Source: Saccharomycopsis fibuligera x Saccharomycopsis cf. fibuligera (lineage: Eukaryota > Ascomycota > Saccharomycetes > Ascoideales > Saccharomycopsidaceae). From it: a stretch of DNA of 64,000 bases. Below are positions 46,301 through 56,293 of this stretch, one piece after another. The DNA is taken from contig CP012820.1 in NCBI GenBank assembly GCA_001936135.1, forward strand, positions 1,302,001 through 1,366,000, given 5' to 3'. Under the pieces are notes generated by a model. That model did no database searches and had not been told where the DNA came from. It worked only from the letters and a program-made list of their open reading frames with translations. Made by a program: the position numbers and the translations under genes. Numbering within the stretch: the first letter of the stretch is position 1; each line of letters begins with the position of its first letter.

Positions 46301-47674
46301 ATATGATGACCCTAGTTTGTATAAAGGTTTTGACAATATGAATTCATCAGTTTTAGATGTTTCCTGATTAAATAAATTGTCATTTTCAGTTAAGTCTCGA
46401 TCTGTTGGCATGAAACTTGATTGTCTTATGATTTTTGAACACACTATGGATCCAATATATTTATAATACAAGGACTCCAAAACGACACTTTTATTGTTTG
46501 ATATTTTCCTTAAACTCACACTTGATTTTCTAGCAAATTGCTCTAGTTGTTCTGAGTCTAATAATTCAAGGTATGACTTAAATTGATTTTTATCCATCAA
46601 ATCTGAAGGAGTAGCAAAAACTAAGCCTTCCAATTCCTGTGGAAAATTCTGAAAAGCCACTCTTTTGAGATTTTCGATTTGCAAATGAAGACGGTTAGCG
46701 AGATCGTGTCCTTCTTGATTAACTCCAGAAAACTCGTCAATTGGGAAATATACTGTATTTTGCAAAATGTCAAATAGCTCCAAATAGCTTGATGTTGTGT
46801 TTTTTATCGTCTCATCTTTATGAATCAAAGACAGACTTAGAGATGGAAGTATGTTTAACTCTTTTACCAAAACATTTGTATATTTGCGAGTAGATAAGTG
46901 TGATAGTATGCTGATTACAAGTGTGATAAAAGCCTTGCTGCCAGCGAGTTGGTCGGTATAGGAGCATGTTCCCAGACCTTTAAGTATAATTTCTTGATAA
47001 TTTGATAAAAAAGAGTATAACCAAGTCTTTTTGAAATTCAAATCCGCTTTCTGTGTTTTATCTGCCTCCTGAAAATTCTTTTGAAACATTTCATAATCTT
47101 GCTTAAGAAGAGGAAGATCGCTCAAAATTCTATCCGTAAATTCCAAGTTTGACCAAGATCCGATTGAAAAAAACGGTACGACCTCCAAGCTTATTTTTTG
47201 GTGGTGCAAGTTGTCAATTAAAAAAGTGAAAAAATAAGTTAAATATCTCAAAATAAGTAGGTCCTCGCTCAGTAGGGATTTTCGGGACAGTATGGAAAGA
47301 CTAAGTACTAAGGCTCTATTGAATAAGATATGAAATTTTTCAGTTCCATCGTCTATCAATGCCCATACTGGAGCTTTTATTATCGATTTTAAAACGAAAA
47401 TGAAAACAATCGATAAAATATGATGATTTGTAGAGTCTTCCAGAAGATATTTCCATAAATATAATTCCAAATAATTTGAAGAATCAACGCTGGAAGCAAT
47501 TGTATCTATTTTGGTTCTCTTTGATTCAATTGATGACCTTATAGCATCCCAAAGTTTGGATATTACCGCATTGTCTATTTTCTTTGCCTTTAAGGAGCTT
47601 TTCTTGTTGAGCCAAATCTGATTTGCGTAACCCTGTATAGCCTTATCTAAGTCTTCAATATTGGAGTCCGGCAT
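43361..47674 (-). CDS. Aquarius/Cwf11-type spliceosomal intron-binding helicase
   Basis: 1437 residues, intronless. The N-terminal two thirds is helical, as in the Aquarius ARM-repeat scaffold. The C-terminal SF1 (UPF1-like) helicase has motif I GPPGTGKTD (about 834-842), THSNHALNHIF, motif II VEEAGQ (about 1086), LNHQGRSRASL, DNFQGQESDYVILSMVRTKR (about 1305-1325) and VALSRAKLGLYILG (about 1340). NLEFTDRILSDLPLL and YRNYTLYHHEACFQIRTDIENAI are typical of Aquarius rather than Sen1 or Upf1. In animals and fission yeast this protein anchors the intron-binding complex near the branch point. S. cerevisiae has no orthologue, so its presence here is informative. Length and motifs look complete, so it is probably active. 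Confidence 0.88.
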   Translation of the reverse strand: MPDSNIEDLDKAIQGYANQIWLNKKSSLKAKKIDNAVISKLWDAIRSSIESKRTKIDTIASSVDSSNYLELYLWKYLLEDSTNHHILSIVFIFVLKSIIKAPVWALIDDGTEKFHILFNRALVLSLSILSRKSLLSEDLLILRYLTYFFTFLIDNLHHQKISLEVVPFFSIGSWSNLEFTDRILSDLPLLKQDYEMFQKNFQEADKTQKADLNFKKTWLYSFLSNYQEIILKGLGTCSYTDQLAGSKAFITLVISILSHLSTRKYTNVLVKELNILPSLSLSLIHKDETIKNTTSSYLELFDILQNTVYFPIDEFSGVNQEGHDLANRLHLQIENLKRVAFQNFPQELEGLVFATPSDLMDKNQFKSYLELLDSEQLEQFARKSSVSLRKISNNKSVVLESLYYKYIGSIVCSKIIRQSSFMPTDRDLTENDNLFNQETSKTDEFILSKPLYKLGSSYLSINDFLYRNYTLYHHEACFQIRTDIENAIRRLKVKRSNKPDRFYSDTLQFNGNSKYALRIKPLEILEESQLSVESFYPASVRAEVQLNYYKLHKTVMDEWDSLSSNEVVFLLSITEPSKNPKNYSEKFGIKLLRSATVVELLDGYGNQLKQQKRNTSGPNEYAEESRGFKIDRVRRLYLSLDPVAYANDNKENYKNINVIIRRKKKENTFSFVMHNVEKLLSSELSLPNWINKVLLNGTVMDNNPKIADKCQVLDLNNVFDSFEHLKLSFVGFDIDFPENDAGTQDSAAKKRKGSKASKLSSSMEIKPPFIVKYSPADKKIAVYPYKPWNAETITTIAKNTSEKTDKYKPLVHFTPNQVKAIISGLLPGLTLILGPPGTGKTDVATQIASSILNNFHNEKTLIITHSNHALNHIFGKIKRLGTISDQVLLRLGHGEQLQASNDNYDDNEDVSESFSRDGRVENIVNETKKLLQRVNRLAKSLNIEGYYGNDCATAQSLYELHISKIWKQFLQTVSKSTQLESLKDHFPFLSFLLSEFGIQPACFDAKSENFFLTDALLELHKYFELIQETFKKLQTYQPFEILKSSKEKANYMLTKQAKVVAMTATYLAMRLSDLQDAGVHFDNVIVEEAGQLTELETFLPLTLSSTGRSNHLKRFVLIGDHKQNTPIVQNAILSGYSNFNQSLFETFIKLGVPVIQLNHQGRSRASLCNLYKHVYQDNYSQCSKGATTMEIETLPHMKQGETLKANPGFVKTFQLIDVDKYQGKGELEPSPNLFQNLGEAEYAVLLYSYFRLLGYPRDKITILTMYAGQKFLIEEILKQRCGSSKKASDEPGKAFLFGHPRVSTVDNFQGQESDYVILSMVRTKRLGYIRDIRRMTVALSRAKLGLYILGSVKLFESVVEPKLQKIFAKLINTEKDAAADDDDAAANNNRLQIITGEVYGEINRKEFDVVEKKNVKIVKNVEEFGEYVYNITTKRFQ

Positions 47675-48143
47675 GTTGAATTGTCACACTGAGGATAGCT
47701 GAGAATGAACTTGATGAGCCTACGAGCTTAATAAGCTTGTTGGCGGCGAGATGGTTTATTCTGAGATGCACGAAGAGTGCAGAAAAACTTGTGTATATTA
47801 AGGAGCCGGGTGACAATCTTTCGCAATTTTCAACATACATGAAGAAGCTAGAGACTACGAGCTATCATCAAAACGGCTGAATTTAACCTTATATTTAGTC
47901 GTTTAAAGACAAAATAATATTACTGCGCTTTTCAACATTATCATATGATTTCATGCTTACAGATTCATCCTCATCTCTGTCCAGCAAAACTATAATAGTA
48001 ATTATCCTAAGAAATGACCCATTATTGTAGTGTCGAGACATGTTTATTTACATGAGAATGTGTTCTATACACCCTAGTGTCTATATATCAGAGAACAAGA
48101 AAAAAACAAATGCAACTTTCAAACCTCTAAACAGCAAACTGAA
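47675..48143. other. Spacer AIM11/Aquarius
   Basis: 469 bp, tandem on the minus strand: AIM11 3' end and the Aquarius promoter. No gene. Confidence 0.5.
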
Positions 48144-48726
48144 CTATTTCCCTTCAATAATACTGGTAAGACCCTCCTGAACCTTCAAAGTCTCTTCATC
48201 AACTTTTAACTGTGAAATTTTTTCCTGGTTCTCAGCACCTCCAAGATATTCTTTCATGCGCTTGCCAAAATCTTTAACACTACTAATGTCCCAGACCCAA
48301 GCGGTGCCGAAAATAAACATGGAAAACGAACTTCCAGCAAGCACTGAGGCGTAACCAATGGCAGCCATGGCCTCTTGTTTTTTAGAAAATGGTGGGGGAA
48401 TGTGATTTGCTTGAAACAAGTTGGGTATGTCTAAAAAACTGTTAGCATGAATAACATTTTATAAATAAAACTTCAAACAATATCATGTCTTAAAAATTTT
48501 TTTTTGGGAGAAGTAAATCTAACACTATAGCAAGCTATTAGCTAAATGTTTTATACTTACATCTTCTGGATTGAACGCCTTTAAACACAAATCTTGAACA
48601 TATCAAAGTAGCGAACGTGGCGGCATAGAATCTAATCATCTGCTTTCTGCGTCTTTGTTTGTAGTCCTGAGAAGCATTAGACATAAACTTTGTGGTTATT
48701 ATAGACTGATCCTTATGTTCTGACAT
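48144..48726 (-). CDS. AIM11: Aim11-like mitochondrial membrane protein, one intron
   Basis: Exon 1 is 48726-48561 (from MSEHKDQ); exon 2 is 48430-48144. The intron is 130 bp with GTAAGT, a TGCTAAC branch and TTTTAG. The splice joins QSRR-YIPNLFQANHIPPPF, matching the Aim11 family core. The product is 150 residues with two membrane segments: YAATFATLICSRFVF and IGYASVLAGSSFSMFIFGTAW. Aim11 is a fungal protein of unknown biochemical role whose loss affects mitochondrial genome inheritance in yeast. The S. cerevisiae gene also has an intron, from memory. It is divergent from CAP2, with 314 bp between starts. Confidence 0.88.
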
Positions 48727-49040
48727 CGTAAACGGTAATAATATTGTGATAAAAATTGAGTGATTCTGCTCTGGTATCAGCGTCTTCTCAAGAAACGTCG
48801 CTTCTGCTTGCAATGTGTTTCTGAAATTTTTGTTGATTTTGCCTTTTTGTATGTTCTCCGGATACTTTCACGTGACTTTCCCATTTACGCAATATCGCAA
48901 CTGGTGCGGTTTCTAATAGCGGTGATGGCCCCTTGCTGTGCTCACAGGTGTCAAGAACCAAATAGTGCAATTACTCAGACAAAAAAATACACTCCTTTAG
49001 CAACTCACAACAGATCAATAAAAAACTCACAATTAAAAAA
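48727..49040. promoter_or_regulatory. Divergent promoter AIM11/CAP2
   Basis: 314 bp between two ATG codons. No clear TATA element; nothing else seen. Confidence 0.45.
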
Positions 49041-49895
49041 ATGTCTGACGAAGCAATTGATGCATCATTAGATCTTTTGAGAAGACTTGATCCAAAGAAT
49101 GTGTCTAGGAACTTGACTAACTTGTGCCGTTTGGTGGACCCAGAATTGGCTGGAGAGTTACTATCATCTGTCGACCAGCCATTGCAATACCTCAAGTGCG
49201 AAGAGACCGGTAAGAATTATTTGATTTGCGACTACAATAGAGATGGTGATTCCTATAGATCACCCTGGTCAAACAAGTACTACCCTGCACTATCTGAAGA
49301 GGATGCTGAGTTGGCCCCAAAACCCTTGAATGATTTACGTGACCTAGAGCTCTTCGCCAACGACTCATTTGATATATACAGAGATTTGTACTACGAGGGG
49401 GGTATCTCGTCAGTATACTTGTGGAATACAAATGAAGCAGAAGATGAAGATCTCAATGATGTTTCTAATGGTTTTGCAGGCGCAATATTATTAAAAAAGG
49501 ATTCAGAAGTGTCAACTTCTTCATGGGACAGTATCCATGTTATCAATGTTGAAAAAACATCAAACCCAGAAGTTTTCAGCTATGTATTGGTTTCAACCAT
49601 TATCCTTAGCATAGCTGACAATGATGCTGAGGAAAACAGTACCTTAAGCTTGTCTGGTAACTTGACAAGACAAACTGAAAAGAATCTACCAGCAAAAGAT
49701 TATGTCAGTCATTTGACTAACATCGGTACTTTGGTAGAAGACACCGAGTCAAAGCTCAGAAACATGATACAGGAAGTCTACTTTGGCAAAACTAGAGATG
49801 TTGTGGGTGATTTAAGAACAATTAATCAAATATCTGCTGCTAATGATGGGAAGCAGCTACACAGTCAAGTTATACAAGGCATTAAGCAGCTATGA
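49041..49895 (+). CDS. CAP2: F-actin capping protein beta subunit
   Basis: 284 residues, the family length. The N-terminal signature DASLDLLRRLDPKNVSRNLTNLCRLVDPELAGELLSSVDQPL is followed by YLICDYNRDGDSYRSPWSNKYYP and the C-terminal tentacle helix region around RDVVGDLRTINQ. The beta subunit forms a heterodimer with Cap1 that binds barbed ends of actin filaments and blocks growth, in cortical actin patches. No intron is needed and the ATG at 49041 starts the conserved block directly. Confidence 0.96.
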   Translation: MSDEAIDASLDLLRRLDPKNVSRNLTNLCRLVDPELAGELLSSVDQPLQYLKCEETGKNYLICDYNRDGDSYRSPWSNKYYPALSEEDAELAPKPLNDLRDLELFANDSFDIYRDLYYEGGISSVYLWNTNEAEDEDLNDVSNGFAGAILLKKDSEVSTSSWDSIHVINVEKTSNPEVFSYVLVSTIILSIADNDAEENSTLSLSGNLTRQTEKNLPAKDYVSHLTNIGTLVEDTESKLRNMIQEVYFGKTRDVVGDLRTINQISAANDGKQLHSQVIQGIKQL

Positions 49896-50540
49896 TCTTT
49901 ATGAAGCTTCTGTAATAATCAATCACTTATCACGAAGCCTTCATAAAACAACTTATGTATAAACTAATACTTTGCTTATCTTTTTCTCTTGCTCTATGAT
50001 ATGAAAAAAAAAGGTGTTCTATAAGTGTTATAATTCAAGTCTATATGAATATCGTAGCTTAGTATTTCCTTCGGACTACACATATTTCTACTGTGAAACA
50101 TGTGACCGAAACCCATTTTTATCCCAGGAGGCAATTTTTTGCGCTCGGAAAAAAAAAATTGTTTTCGATATGTACTAACGACACAAGCGGTGTGAAGTCA
50201 ATCAGTCAGCCAGTTAGTCAATCAATCCAAATAAATTTATCAAAGAAAAAAAAGTATTATACTATCATTTCATATCTTTGGTGATTTTTGATTCAGACTG
50301 TGCGTGACATCACATATATATATATATATATATTGACATATATAACATTTGAAGTGTCGTTGTTTTCCCTTGGTTTTGCATTTGAACACACCTTCGTTTG
50401 TCCGCACGCCCTCTAAAGAAATTTTTTGACATCATCACTAATTAGAGAGTCTTTTACTGGTCAAGAATTTTCAACTTATTATTATTATTATTATTATTAT
50501 TTACCACTCGAGGAAATAAGTGTTCAAGAAAAAAGCAAAA
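49896..50540. promoter_or_regulatory. Spacer CAP2/CK2 alpha with simple repeats
   Basis: 645 bp. Contains CAGT/CAAT-type repeats (about 50197-50229), a TA dinucleotide run (about 50314-50333) and an ATT trinucleotide run (50476-50502) just before the kinase start. Probably the kinase promoter and leader. Confidence 0.6.
50476..50502. repeat. ATT trinucleotide run
   Basis: Nine TTA/ATT units ending 38 bp before the kinase ATG, so probably in the 5' leader. Confidence 0.85.
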
Positions 50541-51551
50541 ATGGCTAACGGGAAAGAAGTATCTTTTGTGTCCAAAGTGTACGCAGATGCAAACCAAAGC
50601 AAGCCACAATCATACTGGGATTATGATAACGTCAGCATAGTTTGGAGATCTCAAGAAAAATATGAGATTGTCAAGAAAATAGGGCGTGGTAAATATTCCG
50701 AAGTTTTTGAGGGTGTGGAGTTGCCATATGGTAGAAAAGTTGTCATAAAAGTTTTGAAACCAGTTAAGAGAAAGAAGATCAAGCGTGAAATCAAAATTTT
50801 GCAAAACTTAATTAGTGGTCCAAATATTATCGACTTAATTGATGTTGTTAGAGACCAAATATCGAAGACTCCAGCTTTGATCTTTGAACAAGTTAATAAT
50901 ATTGATTTCAGAACCCTTTATCCACAGTTTACTGATTTCGATATAAGATTTTACATGTACGAGCTATTAAAGGCATTGGATTACTCTCATTCCATGGGTA
51001 TAATGCATAGGGATGTGAAACCACATAATGTGATGATTGACCATGAAAACAAAAAATTAAGATTAATTGATTGGGGGCTTGCTGAGTTTTACCATCCAGG
51101 AACGGAGTACAATGTGAGAGTTGCCTCAAGGTACTTCAAAGGACCTGAATTATTGGTGGACTTTAGATACTACGATTACTCTCTTGATCTCTGGTCTTAT
51201 GGTGCAATGTTGGCAGCTATGATATTCAAAAGAGAACCATTTTTTCATGGGAAATCTAATACTGATCAGTTGGTTCAAATTGTCAGAGTGTTAGGCACTG
51301 ATGATTTGGAAAGATACTTGCAAAAATACCAGATCTCATTAGGGGCTGAATACGAAGACTTAGGCACATATACAAGACGACCATGGGCAAGATTTGTGAA
51401 TGTTAATAACAAACCATTTGTGTCACCAGAAGCTATTGATTTCATTGACAATTTGCTACGCTATGATCATCAAGAGAGATTGACCGCAAAAGAAGCAATG
51501 GAACATGATTACTTTAAGCCAGTCCGTGAATTTCATGCAAAGAAGAAGTAA
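50541..51551 (+). CDS. CKA2: Casein kinase 2 catalytic (alpha) subunit
   Basis: 336 residues from the ATG at 50541; a GTG further upstream is in frame but not a start. Features specific to CK2 alpha: [12 protein letters not shown]-terminal segment, glycine loop [11 protein letters not shown], the basic [15 protein letters not shown] helix, [12 protein letters not shown] catalytic loop, DWG in place of DFG, and [21 protein letters not shown]. It phosphorylates acidic Ser/Thr sites in many nuclear and cytosolic proteins as a tetramer with two beta subunits. Cka1 versus Cka2 cannot be settled; the lack of an insert favours the shorter Cka2 type. Confidence 0.95.
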   Translation: MANGKEVSFVSKVYADANQSKPQSYWDYDNVSIVWRSQEKYEIVKKIGRGKYSEVFEGVELPYGRKVVIKVLKPVKRKKIKREIKILQNLISGPNIIDLIDVVRDQISKTPALIFEQVNNIDFRTLYPQFTDFDIRFYMYELLKALDYSHSMGIMHRDVKPHNVMIDHENKKLRLIDWGLAEFYHPGTEYNVRVASRYFKGPELLVDFRYYDYSLDLWSYGAMLAAMIFKREPFFHGKSNTDQLVQIVRVLGTDDLERYLQKYQISLGAEYEDLGTYTRRPWARFVNVNNKPFVSPEAIDFIDNLLRYDHQERLTAKEAMEHDYFKPVREFHAKKK

Positions 51552-51970
51552 GATCAGTCAGCGCATTTTTTGCTTTTAAATGAGCTGTAAATGAGGACAA
51601 TAGTGCTGTTGTTTATATATATGTCTAAAATATAAAGGCTAACAGAAAACTTTATTCCCAGGAATTATTTTGTTTGAGTCATCTTTTTTTTTTTTCTATT
51701 AATAAAGCAGATTCAAAATTCCTGCTGGTTTGCTGGGATTTTTCAATTAAGTAACCATTGGTTTTATTTTATATTCGCTAATATCTTCACTTGGATCTAA
51801 TCTCTATCAAAGCTCCACAAATGCCTTGTACCGCACTCCTATTTATATCTAATTATTTTTTTATCTGCTTATTTGTTTCCGTTTATTTATGTTATTTGAC
51901 GTTCCCTGTCATATCATGTTCTTTGAAATTTCTGTCCTTCAATTATTTTCCTTTTTCCAATTTTTTTTTT

Positions 51971-52002
<32 letters not shown>

Positions 52003-52242
52003 TGATCTCTGATCTTAAATTGCAAAAGCAGTTCTCCGTTAACTTTCTACATTGCTCTTAATTTTTCAACATGCTTTTTCTTTGATATGCTAATACTAAA
52101 ACCTTTAATCAACATTTTTTCCCATGTTTTGGAAGAAGTATAGGTAAGGCCTGTCAAATTTATATTGGCTAATGTTATTAAAAAAACGGGCCACAATATT
52201 GGAGCTCTCGACAAAACCTACGATGCTTAATCTGTTGATGTG
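51552..52242. other. Convergent spacer with double T tract
   Basis: 691 bp between the CK2 gene and an unknown gene. T runs of 22 (51961-51982) and 20 (51984-52003) are split by one C. No gene. Confidence 0.55.
51961..52003. repeat. T tract, 22+20 nt
   Basis: Two T runs separated by a single C in a convergent intergenic region. Confidence 0.9.
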
Positions 52243-54238
52243 TTATACCAATTTATTCAACACCTTAGAAGACAACAACCCGTTCCAATCAATGGAATTA
52301 AACACAATTAGCAAATCATAATCTCCATAGACTAAAAAATACGACATGAGTTTTTTTTTTGTAGTTTTGAGACCTTTTCCAATTGCTTTCGATTTTAGCT
52401 GCTGCTGCTGTTGTTGCTGCTGCAAAGGTCGTGTCTGCAATGTGGATGACGTGCATAGCTGAAAATTTTCTTTATTTATAAAGATCTTCACTAAAACTTT
52501 CAGCAACTTTAACAAAAACAAGATCGATACTCTAAATGCATGAAGACAATTGTTAATAGTGCCAAAGTTGCTAATGTTAGTTTCTGGTTTACCGGAACCG
52601 GCACTGGCCAAATTTGTCAATTTCCAGAAAAAATGTTTATATTTGACATCATTTAAGTTGTACTGTGCATGAAAAGTTCTGTAAACTTTATGAAATGTTT
52701 TGAATCTGTATTTCATTAAGGTTTTTTGCTTTTCAGTCTGAGGCCGCTTGCTAAGTATAATTAAAATCATATTTTCGATTCTAATGCAGTTATCGACAAA
52801 TATTTGTAATAATGATGCACCGCATCTTTCTGTTCCAGTTTGGATTCCAGTGCTAATACATGTGTGAGATTCAGTTTCGTTTCTTGTAGCAGAGATCAAA
52901 AAGCTTTCGTAGACACAAAGCAACGTGTTTAACTTTATGGTAGTAGCCTTATCATGAAAAAGGGAGCTAGTCTTACGGTTTGCTGGTGATGACATCAATA
53001 CCGACCGACTAAAATCCTTCTGTTTCAAGCATGCCAATTGCGCATTGAAAAACACTTCATCAATCTGCTTGTAAATTTTTCTTCCGTTGAGATGAAACCT
53101 AAACGCATAATCATCAAAATTAAGATCATTGAAAAACCCAATAAGAAAATTGCCAAACATCTTCAACAATTTATAATTTTTGTCCACCACTGAACCACTA
53201 TAGACAAATTTGTCACCTGTGTATGTATCAAAATTTGAACCATATTCGTTAACTAAGATCGGGTTGCCATTCAAGAATTCAAAAAGCTTGAGTAGCTGGA
53301 ACAACTTAGTGCTATTAATTTGATGCTTTATAGTTTCTTTGAGTTCAGAGTCCTCAAATGTAACTATTGATCCATAATCATTATATGAAATTCCTAGCAT
53401 CTGCAATGCGTCTTTGAATTTCTTAATGCAGCTAATGTTGTTATTGAACCGGTTCCCACTCTGACCGTAATCCGTTCTAGTGCCAGCTTTGGCATTTCTT
53501 TTTTTATATGCTTGGCCTGTGCTACTTGCATCTTCATTTTGACTATCATAATGATGTTGAGAATTATTATAGTTAAACTCAGAGACGCATGCATTTGAGA
53601 TTTGATGTTGCATTACAGGCCCGACTTCTAGGATGGAAGACGCAGCAGCACCGTCGTTATAAGTGGCAGCATTTTTAGCAACAACCTTGTTCTCGTTCAC
53701 TGATTGAATGGATTCTGGAGTACATGACCTTTCTGGTCCATTGGCACCAGTAGTTATTTGTTTGGGCTTAGATGGTTCAAAATCAGATTCGGTCTCAAAT
53801 TTGCGATCTGTGGGCGCTAAAACAAGTCAGTTAGTCAGTCAGTAAGTTAATTGACTTTACATTACACAATAATAGACCCAAAATATATCAACTTTTTCAA
53901 GTGCGGTTCAGATAATCCTTTTGTAGAAATCGTAATTTCTGATATTGTGTGATTCAAGTCACTTAGATTTTTTGAGGCAGAAACTTACACTCATCGCACC
54001 CAACAACATCTTGCGGCGGTATGTCATTTTCTTTGAGCTTTATGATCGCTAGTGACTATAGAGCAACGTATGTCAGTAAAACTAAGCGCCTTGCTATATC
54101 ATTGCAACATCATCAAAGCCAAATCTAGGATAGCAACAACTGCCCCTGCTAGTATGATATACATACAATTATGAGGAATACCTTTGGTTTTATGGATTCT
54201 GAGATCTGCAGTGTTGATGTCGTCTTGGTTGATGTCAT
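52243..54238 (-). CDS. Unrecognised protein, three exons
   Basis: Proposed exons: 54238-54167 (MTSTKTTSTLQISESIKPKV...), 54055-53989 and 53816-52243. Introns are 111 and 172 bp with GTATGT and GTAAGT, and TATAG and TTTTAG ends; intron 2 has an ACTAAC branch. Frames join without a stop, giving 570 residues. The N-terminus is polar with Asn/Ser/Gln, and no TM helix stands out. The middle and C-terminal parts (about residues 180-560) are alpha-helical and Leu/Phe/Lys-rich: FKDALQMLGISYNDYG, LFQLLKLFEFLNGNPILVNEYG, LLKMFGNFLIGFFNDLNFDDYAF. A short poly-Gln run (QQQQQQQ) lies near the end. I recognise no domain. Exon 3 alone would start at a GTG, so upstream exons are needed. Confidence 0.7.
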
Positions 54239-54874
54239 CCTGGGTACTGTTAAGATAGCGCAAGGTCATTGAATATATAATATTGGCATATAAGCGCCCA
54301 AAACGAACATTCGAAAAAGGAGAGTAAAAAGAATCAAAACAGAGCGCTTAGAAGGAAGACAACACATATTTTCTCATGTTGATAATTGTTGCTAATTACA
54401 CTTCACTGGAAAATCATGCTAATTTGATTCTGCATAATCACAAGTAAACATCCTAATATACAAACCAATAAAACAGAAAAATATTAAAAAACCGTACCAT
54501 CTCTTCCAAAATTAAAAAGCAAGATCATAAAGAATATAGGCAAAAACAAACAAAGCAAAATAAACATAATAAAGAAATTTATCGATTCCACTTATAGTCA
54601 AACAGCGGAACAAGTAATAATAAAATAAAACCAAAAACCAATGATGATGATAATAACAATGAAGCGCAGCAAATGCAGTATATCAAAACAAATCGATTTT
54701 TTGAAAAAAAAAAAAAAAAGGTAAAAGAGACATTTCTAAGACAAATTGGTGGGGAGAGAAAACAAAAATTGGCTAATCAACAGCCAAAATAAACATTAAA
54801 AACCGATAAACGCAACATGGAGAACAAAAAACTATAAATAATCAAACCTAATAAGAAGAACTAAACTAAATCAA
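54239..54874. other. Spacer, unknown gene promoter and bZIP 3' end
   Basis: 636 bp, tandem on the minus strand. A-rich, with a run of about 16 A (54703-54719). No gene. Confidence 0.5.
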
Positions 54875-56293
54875 TCATGACTGAGTGCTAAAATTTTTCT
54901 TCTTGGCATCCACATTATCTCTTTCTTTTTCATCCAATTTCAAAAAATCTTCCAATATATCAATTGATAAAGAAGAACCGTTACAATTTTTCATATGATT
55001 TCTCATAACATCCTTAACCTTACTGAGAGTGTTTTCCAAATACGCTACTCTTTGCTTGAGTTTTTCATTCTCAATAGAAGCTTTTTCCGCATCAACTTGT
55101 AATTGTTGCTGAGCTACTTTTTTCTTTTGACGACATTTGGAAGCGGCAACCCTGTTTCTTTCCAAAAGTCTTGCTCTTTTCCATGCGGCAGTGCCAGGCA
55201 TAGGTCCACTATTTTGATTAATTATAACATGGGGATGCATTTGAGGCATGCCACTGGGCTGAATAATGTTATTTTGAGGTGAAAGCACATTGGGGACAGA
55301 CATCATAGGAGTCGCCTGCTGAATACCACCTGTGTTTGTAACATTTGACAAATTCTGCATGTTGGATACCACGTTCGTATCCACTTGCGGCTGTGGTTGT
55401 GTTGGAAGCTGCGTTTGTGCCGTTGCTGGTGGCTGTTGCTGTTGAACATTAGACTGCGGCACCGCACCGTTAAATGATTGACCGTATGGATAAGCCGAGG
55501 CAGCATCGCTTCCACTGCCTGTTGCTGAAGACTGGAACAGCGTTTGAGAGCCATCAACTTCATCATTTGCTTCGCCGTTAAATTCTATCAATTGTCCAAT
55601 TTGACCGTTAGAAATAGACACTCGTCTTCTGCGGAAACCAAATACATCAGGCTCGTAAATTGGCGGATTAGTAATTGGAAAGTTCTCAATGTCTAAAAAC
55701 GGATTACTGTAATTGAAATTTGGGTTAGCCGCTGCCACAGCTAGCTGAGTACCGTCAGCCAGATTTACTATAGCAGCGTGTGTAGGATCAGCTGGATTTG
55801 TAGTACTTGTAGTTGTGGTGGTATTATTATTGTCCATACTACTGTTCATACTAAGTTGAGGTTGTCCGTTGATGTGTTGTCCGTAGGCGTCACCGTTGCC
55901 GTGAAGATTGCTGAAAAACGAGCTTATGGTGGCGTTATCAGGCAAACTCACCTGGATCTGGGACTGTAGGGCCTGATTTTGTTTTTGTAGTTCGATATTT
56001 AGCTGGTGCTGCTGGTGCTGCTGGTGCTGCTGGTGCTGCTGGTGCTGCTGGTACTGCTGTCTTGGGTCTTTCAGATGTGGCGAGTGATGTGGCGAGTGCT
56101 GTACCTGGGCGTGATGGGTATTTTGCAACTTCAGATCGCCTCTGAAAGTTTGCGTTAAAAACTTCTGGTCCGATGAGGAGCTGCTTAGCTGGGACTGGCT
56201 GAAAGAGGGATTTTGGTTTGCAAGAACAGGTTCATTCTTGACCGGGCCTATGTAAAGTTTTTCAAAGCCCATGTTCTGGTTGGTATTATTCAT
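54875..56293 (-). CDS. bZIP transcription factor (ATF/CREB type, Rca1/Cst6-like)
   Basis: 472 residues from the ATG at 56293. The C-terminal bZIP lies at about 370-435: basic region RARLLERNRVAASKCRQKKK, then a leucine zipper (LQVDAEKASIENEKLKQRVAYLENTL). RNRVAASKCRxKKK is the ATF/CREB and Sko1/Cst6 class rather than the Gcn4 or Yap class. The N-terminal region is Gln/Asn/Pro-rich and probably an activation domain, with a QHQ repeat at 56002-56054. In Candida a protein of this type (Rca1) controls carbonic anhydrase and CO2 response; Sko1 is an alternative. The long 1.5 kb upstream spacer suggests complex control. Confidence 0.8.
   Translation of the reverse strand: MNNTNQNMGFEKLYIGPVKNEPVLANQNPSFSQSQLSSSSSDQKFLTQTFRGDLKLQNTHHAQVQHSPHHSPHLKDPRQQYQQHQQHQQHQQHQQHQLNIELQKQNQALQSQIQVSLPDNATISSFFSNLHGNGDAYGQHINGQPQLSMNSSMDNNNTTTTTSTTNPADPTHAAIVNLADGTQLAVAAANPNFNYSNPFLDIENFPITNPPIYEPDVFGFRRRRVSISNGQIGQLIEFNGEANDEVDGSQTLFQSSATGSGSDAASAYPYGQSFNGAVPQSNVQQQQPPATAQTQLPTQPQPQVDTNVVSNMQNLSNVTNTGGIQQATPMMSVPNVLSPQNNIIQPSGMPQMHPHVIINQNSGPMPGTAAWKRARLLERNRVAASKCRQKKKVAQQQLQVDAEKASIENEKLKQRVAYLENTLSKVKDVMRNHMKNCNGSSLSIDILEDFLKLDEKERDNVDAKKKNFSTQS
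56002..56054 (-). repeat. Nine-bp repeat coding for Gln-His-Gln
   Basis: About five tandem units of TGGTGCTGC on the plus strand, coding QHQ repeats in the bZIP factor. Confidence 0.85.
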
